From: CAYLPU01 sp964385635
GTDB lineage: Bacteria; Chloroflexota; Anaerolineae; B4-G1
Direction: 5' to 3'
DNA: 32,227 bases
Assembly (NCBI GenBank): GCA_964385635.1
Contig: CAYLPU010000055.1
Span: 1-32,227, forward strand
This document shows positions 1-7,076 of the stretch, piece after piece; the stretch's first letter is position 1; each line of letters starts with the position of its first letter. The notes under the pieces are model-generated. The model was given only the letters and a program-made list of their open reading frames with translations. It searched no databases and was not told where the DNA came from. The translations under genes were made by a program, and so were the position numbers.

Positions 1-2
1 CC

Positions 3-797
3 TACGACGTGCCGGAGGTGGACGTGCTGCTGGTGAGCGGCGGCGTGCGCACCGACGAGGACCTGTACAACCTGCGCCGGGCCGTCCAGCGCGCGCGGCA
101 GGTGGTGGCCGTCGGGACCTGCGCCATCTCCGGCGGCGTGGCCAACCTGGGCGACCGTGACGAGGTGCGTGCGCTCTTTCTGGCCCAGGCGGAGCGGCGT
201 CACCTGCCGCACCTGCTGCCCAGGATCCGTCCCGTGGACAGCGTGGTGACCATTGACCGCTACCTGCCTGGCTGCCCGCCGACGCCGGAACTCTTCATGG
301 CCGTGCTCTTCAACCTTCCCGACTTCAAAGCGAGCAAGACCGTCTGCCAGGAGTGCGGGCGCAAGAAACTCACCGCCACGCCTGCCACGAGAGTACTCTC
401 GCAGTGGAGTACTCGCGGTGGCAAGGATAAACGCCCCGCCCACCTGCTCGGCTTCCAGCAGGGAGAGGTTCTGCCCGACATCTGCCTCATCAACCAGGGT
501 TATCTCTGCGTCGGCTCCTCGACCCGCGGCGGCTGCCGGGCACCCTGCACCCGCGCCGGGCATCCATGCGTGGGCTGCCGCGGGCCGTCGGATGCCTTTA
601 TCGAAAAGGAGTCGAGCAAGTGGTTCGCCAGCATCCAGCGCGTCTTCGCCGCGATGACCGACATCCCGCCTGAGGAGATCGAGGCAGCGCTGCGTTCCCC
701 GCAACTTGCGCTCTTCCTGTTCCAGTTCGCCGACTACGCCCCCCCCAGTGGGGGGGATGAAGGGAGGGCGCCCAGGCCGAAAGAGAAGGTGTTGTGA
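3..797 (+). CDS. NiFe hydrogenase small subunit, group 3-like (5' end cut by window edge)
   Basis: The reading frame is open from base 3, so the start and the N-terminal proximal-cluster CxGC motif lie outside the window. Visible family motifs are VDVLLVSGGV, GTCAISGG, LPGCPPTPE, CQECGRKK and a Cys-rich C-terminal block containing LCVGSSTRGGCRAPC and HPCVGC, which bind iron-sulfur clusters. The short soluble form without a membrane anchor or Tat signal in view fits the MvhG/HoxY/sulfhydrogenase-delta type (group 3). It passes electrons between the NiFe site of the next gene and a partner not in this window. Two oddities are seen: a palindromic insert around 384-421 between CQECGRKK and the C-terminal cluster block, and a C-run/G-run palindrome at 739-756 in the tail. 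The stop is 1 base before the large-subunit ATG, so the two are co-translated. Confidence 0.88.
   Translation, partial: YDVPEVDVLLVSGGVRTDEDLYNLRRAVQRARQVVAVGTCAISGGVANLGDRDEVRALFLAQAERRHLPHLLPRIRPVDSVVTIDRYLPGCPPTPELFMAVLFNLPDFKASKTVCQECGRKKLTATPATRVLSQWSTRGGKDKRPAHLLGFQQGEVLPDICLINQGYLCVGSSTRGGCRAPCTRAGHPCVGCRGPSDAFIEKESSKWFASIQRVFAAMTDIPPEEIEAALRSPQLALFLFQFADYAPPSGGDEGRAPRPKEKVL
384..421. repeat. Imperfect inverted repeat inside hydrogenase small subunit
   Basis: GCCACGAGAGTACTC and GAGTACTCGCGGTGGC form the two arms, with a perfect inner palindrome CGAGAGTACTCTCG at 388-401. It keeps the reading frame and lengthens the linker after the CQECGRKK motif. It looks like an inserted mobile palindrome, by inference. 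Confidence 0.6.
739..756. repeat. C8-AGT-G7 palindrome in hydrogenase small subunit
   Basis: Eight C, AGT, seven G, able to form a very stable small hairpin. It is read in frame as a Pro-Pro-Ser-Gly-Gly stretch in the C-terminal tail. It is the same element, with the loop reverse-complemented, as the one at 1167-1183 in the next gene. Confidence 0.8.
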
Positions 798-798
798 G

Positions 799-2118
799 AT
801 GCCAACCTTAACCTTTCCGCTCAGCCGCATCGAAGGGCACGCCCAGGTTGTCATCGAAGTGCAGGCCGGGGAGGTCATCTCCGCCCGTTTCCAGGCGATG
901 GAGTTCCGTGGCTTCGAGTACTTCGTGCAGGGTACGCCAGCGGAGCAGATGCCGGTGATCACGCCACGCATCTGTGGCGTCTGCTCGACGGCACACCACG
1001 TCGCGGCCGTCAAAGCACTGGAGGATGCCTACGGCGTCACGCCGCCCCCGCTGGCGCTCAGGATCCGCGAACTGCTGTTGCTCGGCCAAATCGTCCAGAA
1101 CCAGGCCACATCGCTGTTCATCTTCACCATGCCGGACCGGACTGGCGTCGCCAGTATCTTCCAGATCCCCCCCACTGGGGGGGAAACGTCAGAGCAGGAC
1201 AACGCCGGAATCGCCATGCGGGCACTAAAGGTGCGCAAGGCGGGCACCGATCTGATCACGACGGCGGGCGGGCAGTTCATCCACCCCGTCAAAGCCGTCA
1301 TCGGCGGGGTGACGAGCGGCGTCGGCCCAGAGCAGGCCGCCACGATGCGCGCCGAACTGGCCGAGGTGTTGCCCATCGCCTGCGAGTTATTCGACCTGTA
1401 CTGGGAGATGTCGCTGGCGATGGGTGAACGCATCGGCACCTGGGGCGACGATGCGCCGGCTTGCTACATCGCCGCCGTCGCCGACTGCCGCCCCAACTAT
1501 TATGGTGACGTCATCCGCGTGATGTGTCCCAAAGGTGTCGTACGCGCCCGCTTCCCCGCCCGTGACTTCCGCGCCCACCTCACCTATCAAGAGACCGACT
1601 ACAGTTACGCCGGCCAGACCAGTTATGGGGGAGAGGTGATGCGGGCCAACAGCCTGGCGCGCATCAACATGGCGCACTGTATGGGTACCCCGCGCGCCGA
1701 CGAGTATCTGGCGCGCTTCCACGAAACGTTTGGGCAGCCGGCGCACGCGATCATGCTGTTCGACCTGGCACGAGGCGTCGAGTTAGTCCACGCGCTGGAA
1801 CGGGCGATGGAGATCCTGGCCAATCCGCTAGACCACGAAGACACCGCTGTCCCCTACACCCCGCGCGACGGGGAAGGCTACGGTCTGGTCGAAGCGCCGC
1901 GTGGCCCCCTGATCCACCATTACCGCATTGAGAACGGCCTCATCGCCCAGGCTGAGTTCATCATCCCCACAGTACACAACGCGCTGGCTATTGAGCGGGC
2001 GCTGAGGGTCGCGGCCAAGCGCTACATCACCGCCGAGCGGGTAGACATGGAACTGGAGCGCGCCGTGGGACGGGTCGTGCGCGCCTTCGACCCATGCATT
2101 GCGTGTGCGACGCATTAA
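799..2118 (+). CDS. NiFe hydrogenase large (catalytic) subunit
   Basis: This 439-residue protein binds the NiFe centre that splits or makes H2. The N-terminal ligand pair is in RICGVCSTAHH (Cys59, Cys62) and the C-terminal pair is in DPCIACATH (Cys433, Cys436). The RIEGH motif near residue 10 is typical. I chose the ATG at 799 because it follows a GAGAAGG ribosome site and gives the standard start; the open frame further upstream overlaps the small-subunit gene. The protein ends exactly at the His of the C-terminal motif, so there is no C-terminal peptide for a maturation protease to remove. An in-frame CCCCCCC-ACT-GGGGGGG palindrome (1167-1183) encodes an IPPTGGE insert. Soluble group 3-like assignment is inferred from the pair. 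Confidence 0.93.
   Translation: MPTLTFPLSRIEGHAQVVIEVQAGEVISARFQAMEFRGFEYFVQGTPAEQMPVITPRICGVCSTAHHVAAVKALEDAYGVTPPPLALRIRELLLLGQIVQNQATSLFIFTMPDRTGVASIFQIPPTGGETSEQDNAGIAMRALKVRKAGTDLITTAGGQFIHPVKAVIGGVTSGVGPEQAATMRAELAEVLPIACELFDLYWEMSLAMGERIGTWGDDAPACYIAAVADCRPNYYGDVIRVMCPKGVVRARFPARDFRAHLTYQETDYSYAGQTSYGGEVMRANSLARINMAHCMGTPRADEYLARFHETFGQPAHAIMLFDLARGVELVHALERAMEILANPLDHEDTAVPYTPRDGEGYGLVEAPRGPLIHHYRIENGLIAQAEFIIPTVHNALAIERALRVAAKRYITAERVDMELERAVGRVVRAFDPCIACATH
1167..1183. repeat. C7-ACT-G7 palindrome in hydrogenase large subunit
   Basis: Seven C, ACT, seven G, inside the coding sequence and read in frame as Pro-Pro-Thr-Gly-Gly in what looks like a surface loop between conserved blocks. 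It pairs with the copy at 739-756. Confidence 0.8.
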
Positions 2119-2132
2119 CTGATGGGCTGCTG

Positions 2133-2330
2133 ATGGCTATCACAGTTCAGGCCCTGGCCCAACTGCCGCTCTTTGCCGGGCTCGGTGACGACGCCCTGCA
2201 GGAGATAATGCCTTATCTCCACGAGCGCACATTCCCTATCGGGCTATCCAGCCCGCGCAGCGGGCTTCCATCTGCTGAGCCGGTGGCTTTCAGCCACTGG
2301 CAGAGAGGAGGACAAAGCAATGACGGATAA
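2133..2330 (+). pseudogene. Truncated Crp/Fnr-family regulator (N-terminal remnant)
   Basis: From the ATG at 2133 the frame reads about 35 residues (ALAQLPLFAGLGDDALQEI and on to ERTFPIG) that match the start of the cyclic-nucleotide-binding domain of Crp/Fnr regulators; compare the same region of the complete gene at 28230-28895. Similarity stops near base 2238, where two hairpin repeats begin, and the frame then runs out as unrelated sequence overlapping the next gene's start. A full protein would be about 220 residues with a C-terminal helix-turn-helix, both absent here. The most likely history is insertion of the palindromic elements with loss of the rest of the gene. Confidence 0.65.
2250..2301. 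repeat. Two adjacent short hairpin repeats at the break of the Crp/Fnr remnant
   Basis: The first hairpin has perfect 7-base arms (AGCCCGC at 2250-2256 and GCGGGCT at 2260-2266). The second has 10-base arms at 2279-2288 and 2292-2301 with one mismatch. They lie exactly where homology to Crp/Fnr is lost and just ahead of the ribosome site of the DsrE-like gene. Confidence 0.7.
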
Positions 2331-2739
2331 GGTGACCATCATCCTGCACAGCGGCGATATGGACAAAGTGTACAGCGCGCTGATCATCGGCAACGGCGCG
2401 CTGGCGATGGGTATGGAAGTCTCTATCTACTTCACCTTCTGGGGACTCCAGCGGCTGCAAAAGGGCGGACTGGAAAAGGGGCCTCTTTCCAAGATGCACA
2501 TGTTGGGGCTGGGCAAGTGGATGATCAAGCAGCGGATGAAGAAGGCCAACGTAGCGCCGCTGGAGAAGTTGATGGCCGACTTCAAAGAACTAGGCGGCAA
2601 GATCATCGCCTGCGAGATGACGATGGAGATTATGGGCCTCCGCCGGGAGGACCTGCGCGAGGACTGGATTGACGAATACGGCGCGGTGGGGACCTATATC
2701 CAGGAAGCGCGAGATTCGGCGATCACACTCTTCATCTGA
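2320..2739 (+). CDS. DsrE/DsrF-like (DsrE2-type) sulfur-relay or redox protein
   Basis: A 139-residue protein with the N-terminal KVTIILHSGDMDKVYSALI strand-loop-helix of the DsrE fold, a hydrophobic FTFWGL stretch, and a single cysteine in IIACEMTMEIMG at the position of the conserved Cys of DsrE2-type proteins. The family carries or transfers sulfane sulfur; here no sulfur oxidation or reduction genes are nearby, so the substrate is open. AGGAGG at 2306-2311 sits 8 bases before the ATG, making the start firm. It follows the hydrogenase genes and the Crp/Fnr remnant on the same strand and may be read from their transcript. Confidence 0.85.
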   Translation: MTDKVTIILHSGDMDKVYSALIIGNGALAMGMEVSIYFTFWGLQRLQKGGLEKGPLSKMHMLGLGKWMIKQRMKKANVAPLEKLMADFKELGGKIIACEMTMEIMGLRREDLREDWIDEYGAVGTYIQEARDSAITLFI

Positions 2740-2775
2740 TACAGTCCTGCCAGCCTGAATCGTGCGTCTCTTGCC

Positions 2776-5154
2776 TCATACACTTGTGCAACGGCCACCG
2801 TGAGCTGCGTCAAGCTCAGCCTGGAGCCGACCCAGACGAACGTTCCTGTCGCGCACAAACCGCTCAATGCCTCTCATCACCCAACGAGGTGATAGGTGCG
2901 CTTCCTCAATCACCTCGTCCAACGTACCACCGGAGCGCCAGCAATTATCCCAGTCGGCTGATAGGGCGTATTCCTCGGCCACTCTGTTGAACAACCAGTC
3001 GTGCATCAACCAGCGTGCCTGCGTGGTAACAATGGTCAAATCGGCGCGGTCGCCAGGCGACAGTACCTGCTGGCGATACTCTTCCGGCTGAAGTGCGAAT
3101 AGTTGTGGGCTGGTCGCGCAGACGATCTTCACGTTCAAATCCCGCCTGTCCAGTTCCGGCAGAATCTTGGTCACGCTGACCATAGCACTGGTACCCTGTA
3201 CGATCACCGTGCCGCCGCGAGGTCGGCCGGGGCAGTAGTCGCGCACCACGTACGCCCCGCGGGCTGCCTCAAAATGCGCTGGTATGCCCAGCCTTTCGCG
3301 GTCCGGGATTGTAATGGGCGGGCGAGTCAAGTGCAGCGCGATAATCGGCACGTCTTGCCTCAGCGCTGCGCCCAGGAGCACCGGCACTTCGTTGTACTCC
3401 CACGGATGCAGATTGATGATCTGTCCTTCGGGGAAGAGTTGTGTTACGCCGGGCGCAAAGATACCAAAGTGCGTGCGACTGTCATCGGCAGTCTCCGGGC
3501 CAGAGTGACCGGCCACCCAGATCACCTTGCCTACTTTCCACTGGCAGTCCTGGGCAAGCTGGCTGAACAGGCGAAACATGCCATACTTGAGATACGAGAA
3601 CGATCCATACGTAGAGCACGCGCCCCAGAAGCCGTCAAAGATTTCCTCTGGGTTGGGTGCGAAGTTCACTGTCGCCATACCCACCAGGATGCCGGCGTTA
3701 GCAAACTCGGTGATCTCTTGTGGCAACAACACACCTTCCGAAGTGCCGTAGCGTTCATACCACCCGTACCCTGTGAAATCGTCGTAGCCTTTGGCAAAGC
3801 CACTGATTCTTGTCGAGTCGGCCAGATCGGCAGAACAGGCAATAAACAATGGCCGATCGTATTCTTTCGCGCCAAACGCATTGACCCACGCTCCCCACCT
3901 GGCCAGGGCCGCGCGGTTGGCGACGGACACGCCCGGCTTGACGTACAGGTCGGCCGGGTAATTGTTATAGTCATACAACCGCTCGTCTTGGAAGGGATTG
4001 CCGCGCTTGCCCAGGCGGAATGTGTGAATCTCCTCAGGCACACTATCGCCCAACGCGACCAGCGTATCGGCCAGGTAATCTACCAGTGCCTGATCGCGGT
4101 GCAGCACGTCCATCACGGCTTTCAGATTGGCTTCGAACTCCGCGCGCAGTTCGGCCGGATCGTCGGGCGCGCAGCCGCCAAAGTTGACAAACTCCACACC
4201 GTACTTTTCGGCGAATGGGCGCTTGGTCTCCCAAAACGTCTCGCAGTTCATCTTGTGCGGCGCGCCGTGCGCCAGGTTGTCATACTTGAGGTAGTCGCGT
4301 CCTTTGCGCGTCTTGAGCCAGGCCACGCTGGGAACACGATTGAGGTTTTCGCCCAGCACCATGGCCAGGATGGCCTGCGTCACAGGCCCCCATTCACTGC
4401 CGAACTCCGCGCCGAACACGCGCCAGCCGTGCGAGGCGAACCAGTCGGTGGGCGTGCCGTACACGACGCTGCTGACCGGGTGATCGTCAATGCCAAAGTC
4501 ATTCCAGTCCACCACATAATACAGGTTGTCCAGCGCCAGCCCCCAGGCCGAGTTCATCGTCTCGTGATTAGCGCCGGGCGTCAGGCCGGCCTCGCCCTCG
4601 AAAGAAAACACCCTCACACCCTCAGCGCCCGCTCGCTTCAGCGCCAGCGCTATGCCGGCCGCCGCCGGGCTGCCGTGTCCCGATGGCCCAGTATTGAACT
4701 TGAGGAACAGTGTCTTACCTTCCATTTCGGCGTGTCCCGATAGCCCGCCACGACGCCGAAAGTTCAGCAAGTCCTCCCAGTATAACGCGCGCTCTTCAGG
4801 CCTGGGAACATAGTAACGCTCGTCGCCAGTCTGCTGGTATTTGATGCGCATTGTTTCGTTGAGTACAGCCAGCGTGCAGTAAACGAGGGGGATGGTGTGG
4901 CCGCCCGCCAGGATAAACCGGTCGCCGAATCGTTTTTCGGGATGGCGGATGTCCCAACGCATGACGCCGCTGAGGAGTGTGACGATCAAGGCTTGAACCT
5001 TGGAACGTGACCCGCCGGGGTGACCACTTTGGCGATAGTTGAGAATCAGATCAATAAGTTGGTCAACCAGTTCCTTAGTCTTCTCCCAGCGGTCAAAGTA
5101 TTCGGTCAATTCCCGGTAGTGCTGAGCGATGCGTTCTTCAGTTGCGCGATCCAT
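2776..5154 (-). CDS. Transketolase-like thiamine-diphosphate enzyme
   Basis: A 792-residue protein with the two-domain layout of transketolases. The N-terminal half has HPGGSRSKVQ, GGHTIPLVYC and a ThDP/Mg-binding stretch (GEAGLTPGANHETMNS followed about 20 residues on by VVDWNDFGID). The pyrimidine-binding half includes YGTSEGVLLPQEI, HSGPETADDSRTHFG and a C-terminal transketolase-type domain. Transketolases move two-carbon units between sugar phosphates. It is longer than classical transketolase (about 660 residues) and close to phosphoketolase length, but the GPGHGGP phosphoketolase signature is absent (GPSGHGSP here), so the exact reaction is uncertain. I chose the ATG at 5154 because AAAGGCGG lies just upstream; an open frame extends 38 codons further without such a site. 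It stands alone and converges with the DsrE-like gene. Confidence 0.8.
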   Translation of the reverse strand: MDRATEERIAQHYRELTEYFDRWEKTKELVDQLIDLILNYRQSGHPGGSRSKVQALIVTLLSGVMRWDIRHPEKRFGDRFILAGGHTIPLVYCTLAVLNETMRIKYQQTGDERYYVPRPEERALYWEDLLNFRRRGGLSGHAEMEGKTLFLKFNTGPSGHGSPAAAGIALALKRAGAEGVRVFSFEGEAGLTPGANHETMNSAWGLALDNLYYVVDWNDFGIDDHPVSSVVYGTPTDWFASHGWRVFGAEFGSEWGPVTQAILAMVLGENLNRVPSVAWLKTRKGRDYLKYDNLAHGAPHKMNCETFWETKRPFAEKYGVEFVNFGGCAPDDPAELRAEFEANLKAVMDVLHRDQALVDYLADTLVALGDSVPEEIHTFRLGKRGNPFQDERLYDYNNYPADLYVKPGVSVANRAALARWGAWVNAFGAKEYDRPLFIACSADLADSTRISGFAKGYDDFTGYGWYERYGTSEGVLLPQEITEFANAGILVGMATVNFAPNPEEIFDGFWGACSTYGSFSYLKYGMFRLFSQLAQDCQWKVGKVIWVAGHSGPETADDSRTHFGIFAPGVTQLFPEGQIINLHPWEYNEVPVLLGAALRQDVPIIALHLTRPPITIPDRERLGIPAHFEAARGAYVVRDYCPGRPRGGTVIVQGTSAMVSVTKILPELDRRDLNVKIVCATSPQLFALQPEEYRQQVLSPGDRADLTIVTTQARWLMHDWLFNRVAEEYALSADWDNCWRSGGTLDEVIEEAHLSPRWVMRGIERFVRDRNVRLGRLQAELDAAHGGRCTSV

Positions 5155-5218
5155 GCGAGCCGCCTTTCTGCCTACTATAGCAGAGATACCCTTTACAGGC
5201 AAACTGCCTGGAGTTAAG

Positions 5219-5384
5219 GAGGAACGTAACTGCTCAGGCTCTTCCCAAAACAGGCACAAATAGCACACGGATACACACAGATGAAACGGATTTTCACAGA
5301 TTTTTTATCTTTATCTGCGTACATCCGTATGATCCGCGTTGATCCGTGTTCTATTCATGACTGGCTGAGCAGTTACCGAGGAAC
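5219..5384. mobile_element. MITE-like element with terminal inverted repeats and target duplication
   Basis: Perfect 12-base terminal inverted repeats lie at 5226-5237 (GTAACTGCTCAG) and 5365-5376 (CTGAGCAGTTAC). A 7-base direct repeat, GAGGAAC, flanks them at 5219-5225 and 5378-5384, as expected for a target-site duplication. The 150-base interior has no gene and is itself an imperfect hairpin of cacggat/atccgtg-type repeats. The size and structure fit a non-autonomous miniature transposon that needs a transposase from elsewhere. It lies upstream of the transketolase-like gene and of the hsdR remnant. The rest of this 400-base intergenic stretch (5385-5562) holds only a promoter. Confidence 0.8.
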
Positions 5385-5498
5385 AAAAAATGGCGCCAAC
5401 ACTGTCAAGCCGGGCGGGAGAAACGCCGTCGCCAAAACCCGCCGCGCCATCCAGGATGTCGGCCGCTGGTGGCCGTAGAAGGGCGCGCGATGTACCGT

Positions 5499-5526
5499 TT
5501 GTGTTCATCTGGCAAATGACTATAAT
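5499..5526 (+). promoter_or_regulatory. Promoter for hsdR'-'hsdS remnant
   Basis: TTGTGT at 5499-5504, a 16-base spacer, and a perfect TATAAT at 5521-5526, followed 36 bases later by the ATG at 5563 with an AAAGGAAAG ribosome site. Sigma-70-type by sequence. Confidence 0.6.
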
Positions 5527-5562
5527 TGACACTGTGGTACATTCACGTAAAGGAAAGACGCA

Positions 5563-6168
5563 ATGAAGCCTGAGGAGAAAGCCCGACGAGACATAAACCG
5601 GCAACTCGAAGCCGCCGGCTGGGCCGTCCAGAGCCGCGACGGGGCCAACCTGGGCGCGGCCCGCGGCATCGCCGTGGAGGAGTTCCCCCTCACCACCGGC
5701 CTGGCCGACTATATGCTCTTCGTGGATAGGCGGCCCATCGGCGTGGTCGAGGCCAAGCCCGCGGGCATGACACTAAGCGGCGTCGAAGCGCAAACCGCCA
5801 GGTACAGCGAGGGACTGCCGCCACTGCTCAAGTCCAAGACCTGGCACTCCCCCCTACCCTTCCTCTACCAGTCCACCGGCGTGGAGACCTTCTTCACCGA
5901 CATACGCGACCCCGACCCGCGCAGCCGCCGTGTGTTCACCTTCCACCGCCCGGAGAGACTGGCCGAGTGGGCGGAGCAGCCCCAGACGTTACGCGCCCGG
6001 CTGCGGCAGGCCGTGCTCAAGCAGGCGTTCGAGGGCCGCCTTGTGCCCCAGCACCCGGACGACGAACCGGCGTTGGTATTGTTGGAGCGCATCCGTGCGC
6101 AGCGGGAGGCCCGGACGCCCGCCAGGGGAAAGCAGAAAGCGAAACAGATGCGGTTGCCAACTGTGTAA
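5563..6168 (+). pseudogene. Chimeric remnant: HsdR N-terminus joined to HsdS C-terminus
   Basis: Residues 1 to about 145 match the N-terminal nuclease domain of type I restriction subunit HsdR: NLGAARGIAVEEFPL, LADYMLFVD, GVVEAKPAG (the D and ExK catalytic residues), LPFLYQSTGVET and FHRPERLAEW. The last 55 residues (AVLKQAFEGRLVPQ, DEPALVLLERIRAQR) are instead the typical C-terminal tail of the specificity subunit HsdS. The junction is near base 6000. The HsdR helicase motor (several hundred residues) and both HsdS target-recognition domains are missing, so the product cannot act as a normal subunit. It reads like a deletion scar within a type I locus whose hsdM lies at 11119-12645. It could still be expressed, as it has a good promoter and ribosome site. 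Confidence 0.75.
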
Positions 6169-6205
6169 TGAGCCGATTACAATAGCCATCCATAGGAGAC
6201 TTGCG

Positions 6206-7072
6206 GTGAAAGATGAGTTCGTAGATGTCAGAATTCTGGACAATTTCTATCAAACGTCAAGTTTCTTCCCCATGCCGGTAGTCCTGGTGAGCACAGTTGC
6301 AGAGACGGGGCAGACGAACCTTGGCCCCTACTCGCTTTGCTTTCCGTACATCGTTACCGGAGAACATTCCATGCTCCTGATCAGCCGGGGAGACAGCAAC
6401 ACCAGCCTCAATATCCAACGCACCGGCGTGTGTGCTATCAACTTTATCCCCGATGACAAAAAGTACACCCGCAACTGTGTCATGCTGGGTTATCCAGGCG
6501 AGACGACAGAAGAGAAGATGAAGAACAGCATCTTCACGTTGCTGCCTTCCACCCGGACCGCGGAAGAACGCCAGCCGGGCGTCCAGTATCCCGAAATCGT
6601 ACAAGAGGCCATTCAAGTCCTTGAATGTACCTGGAATCGGCGCTATCCGCTGAAACACGACCCAGAAAGCCTGGAATCCCGCTTTGTGTTGCGCGTGGAC
6701 AAGATCGTGATGAAAGAACGATGGCGCGACTGCCTGTTCACGGGGAAAGGCTTTCCCCGTTTGCCCATTGACTATGGGTTCCGCGACAATGCCTACTTCT
6801 GGTTGACTAAGGGGGCGCGTCCCTATAAGGTGCCGATTCCCCAGGAAAAGGGAGTGACGGCGGATGCGGTCAAGTTCGCCGCGCAGCGGATTGACCCAGA
6901 TGTAAAGTGGCAAGAGGAAGCCTACACCAAACTGGTCAAAGTGCCCCGCGTTTTTCTGACCAGAGCCATCACGGAGTGTGTTAAAGCGGCTAAAGAGCAA
7001 GGTATCACCGAGATCACGCCCGAATTCCTGGATATGGTTCGGGACAAAAGAAGCAAGGACAAAGGGCGATAG
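6206..7072 (+). CDS. Flavin reductase-like (flavoredoxin-type) FMN-binding protein
   Basis: A 288-residue protein with the split-barrel flavin reductase-like domain: an N-terminal FFPMPVVLVSTV strand, GPYSLCFPYIV and a DSNTSLNIQRTGVCAINF stretch, as in flavoredoxins and related FMN-binding reductases. The GTG at 6206 is preferred because AGGAG (6194-6198) lies 7 bases upstream; the frame is open further upstream but there overlaps the hsdR remnant. The C-terminal third is longer than in small flavoredoxins (about 190 residues) and has no motif I recognise. It lies between restriction and NACHT genes, but nothing in its sequence suggests a defence role; it is probably a redox passenger. Confidence 0.75.
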   Translation: MKDEFVDVRILDNFYQTSSFFPMPVVLVSTVAETGQTNLGPYSLCFPYIVTGEHSMLLISRGDSNTSLNIQRTGVCAINFIPDDKKYTRNCVMLGYPGETTEEKMKNSIFTLLPSTRTAEERQPGVQYPEIVQEAIQVLECTWNRRYPLKHDPESLESRFVLRVDKIVMKERWRDCLFTGKGFPRLPIDYGFRDNAYFWLTKGARPYKVPIPQEKGVTADAVKFAAQRIDPDVKWQEEAYTKLVKVPRVFLTRAITECVKAAKEQGITEITPEFLDMVRDKRSKDKGR

Positions 7073-7076
7073 CACA

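Noticed and set aside
3103..4743. A 546-codon open frame on the plus strand opposite the transketolase-like gene
   Set aside because: It mirrors the codon structure of the minus-strand gene, shows no motif, and the minus strand has clear ThDP-enzyme motifs.
5401..5478. Small coding fragment ending in RRAIQDVGRWWP before the hsdR remnant
   Set aside because: Too short, no ribosome site and no recognisable family; possibly a remnant but not supportable.
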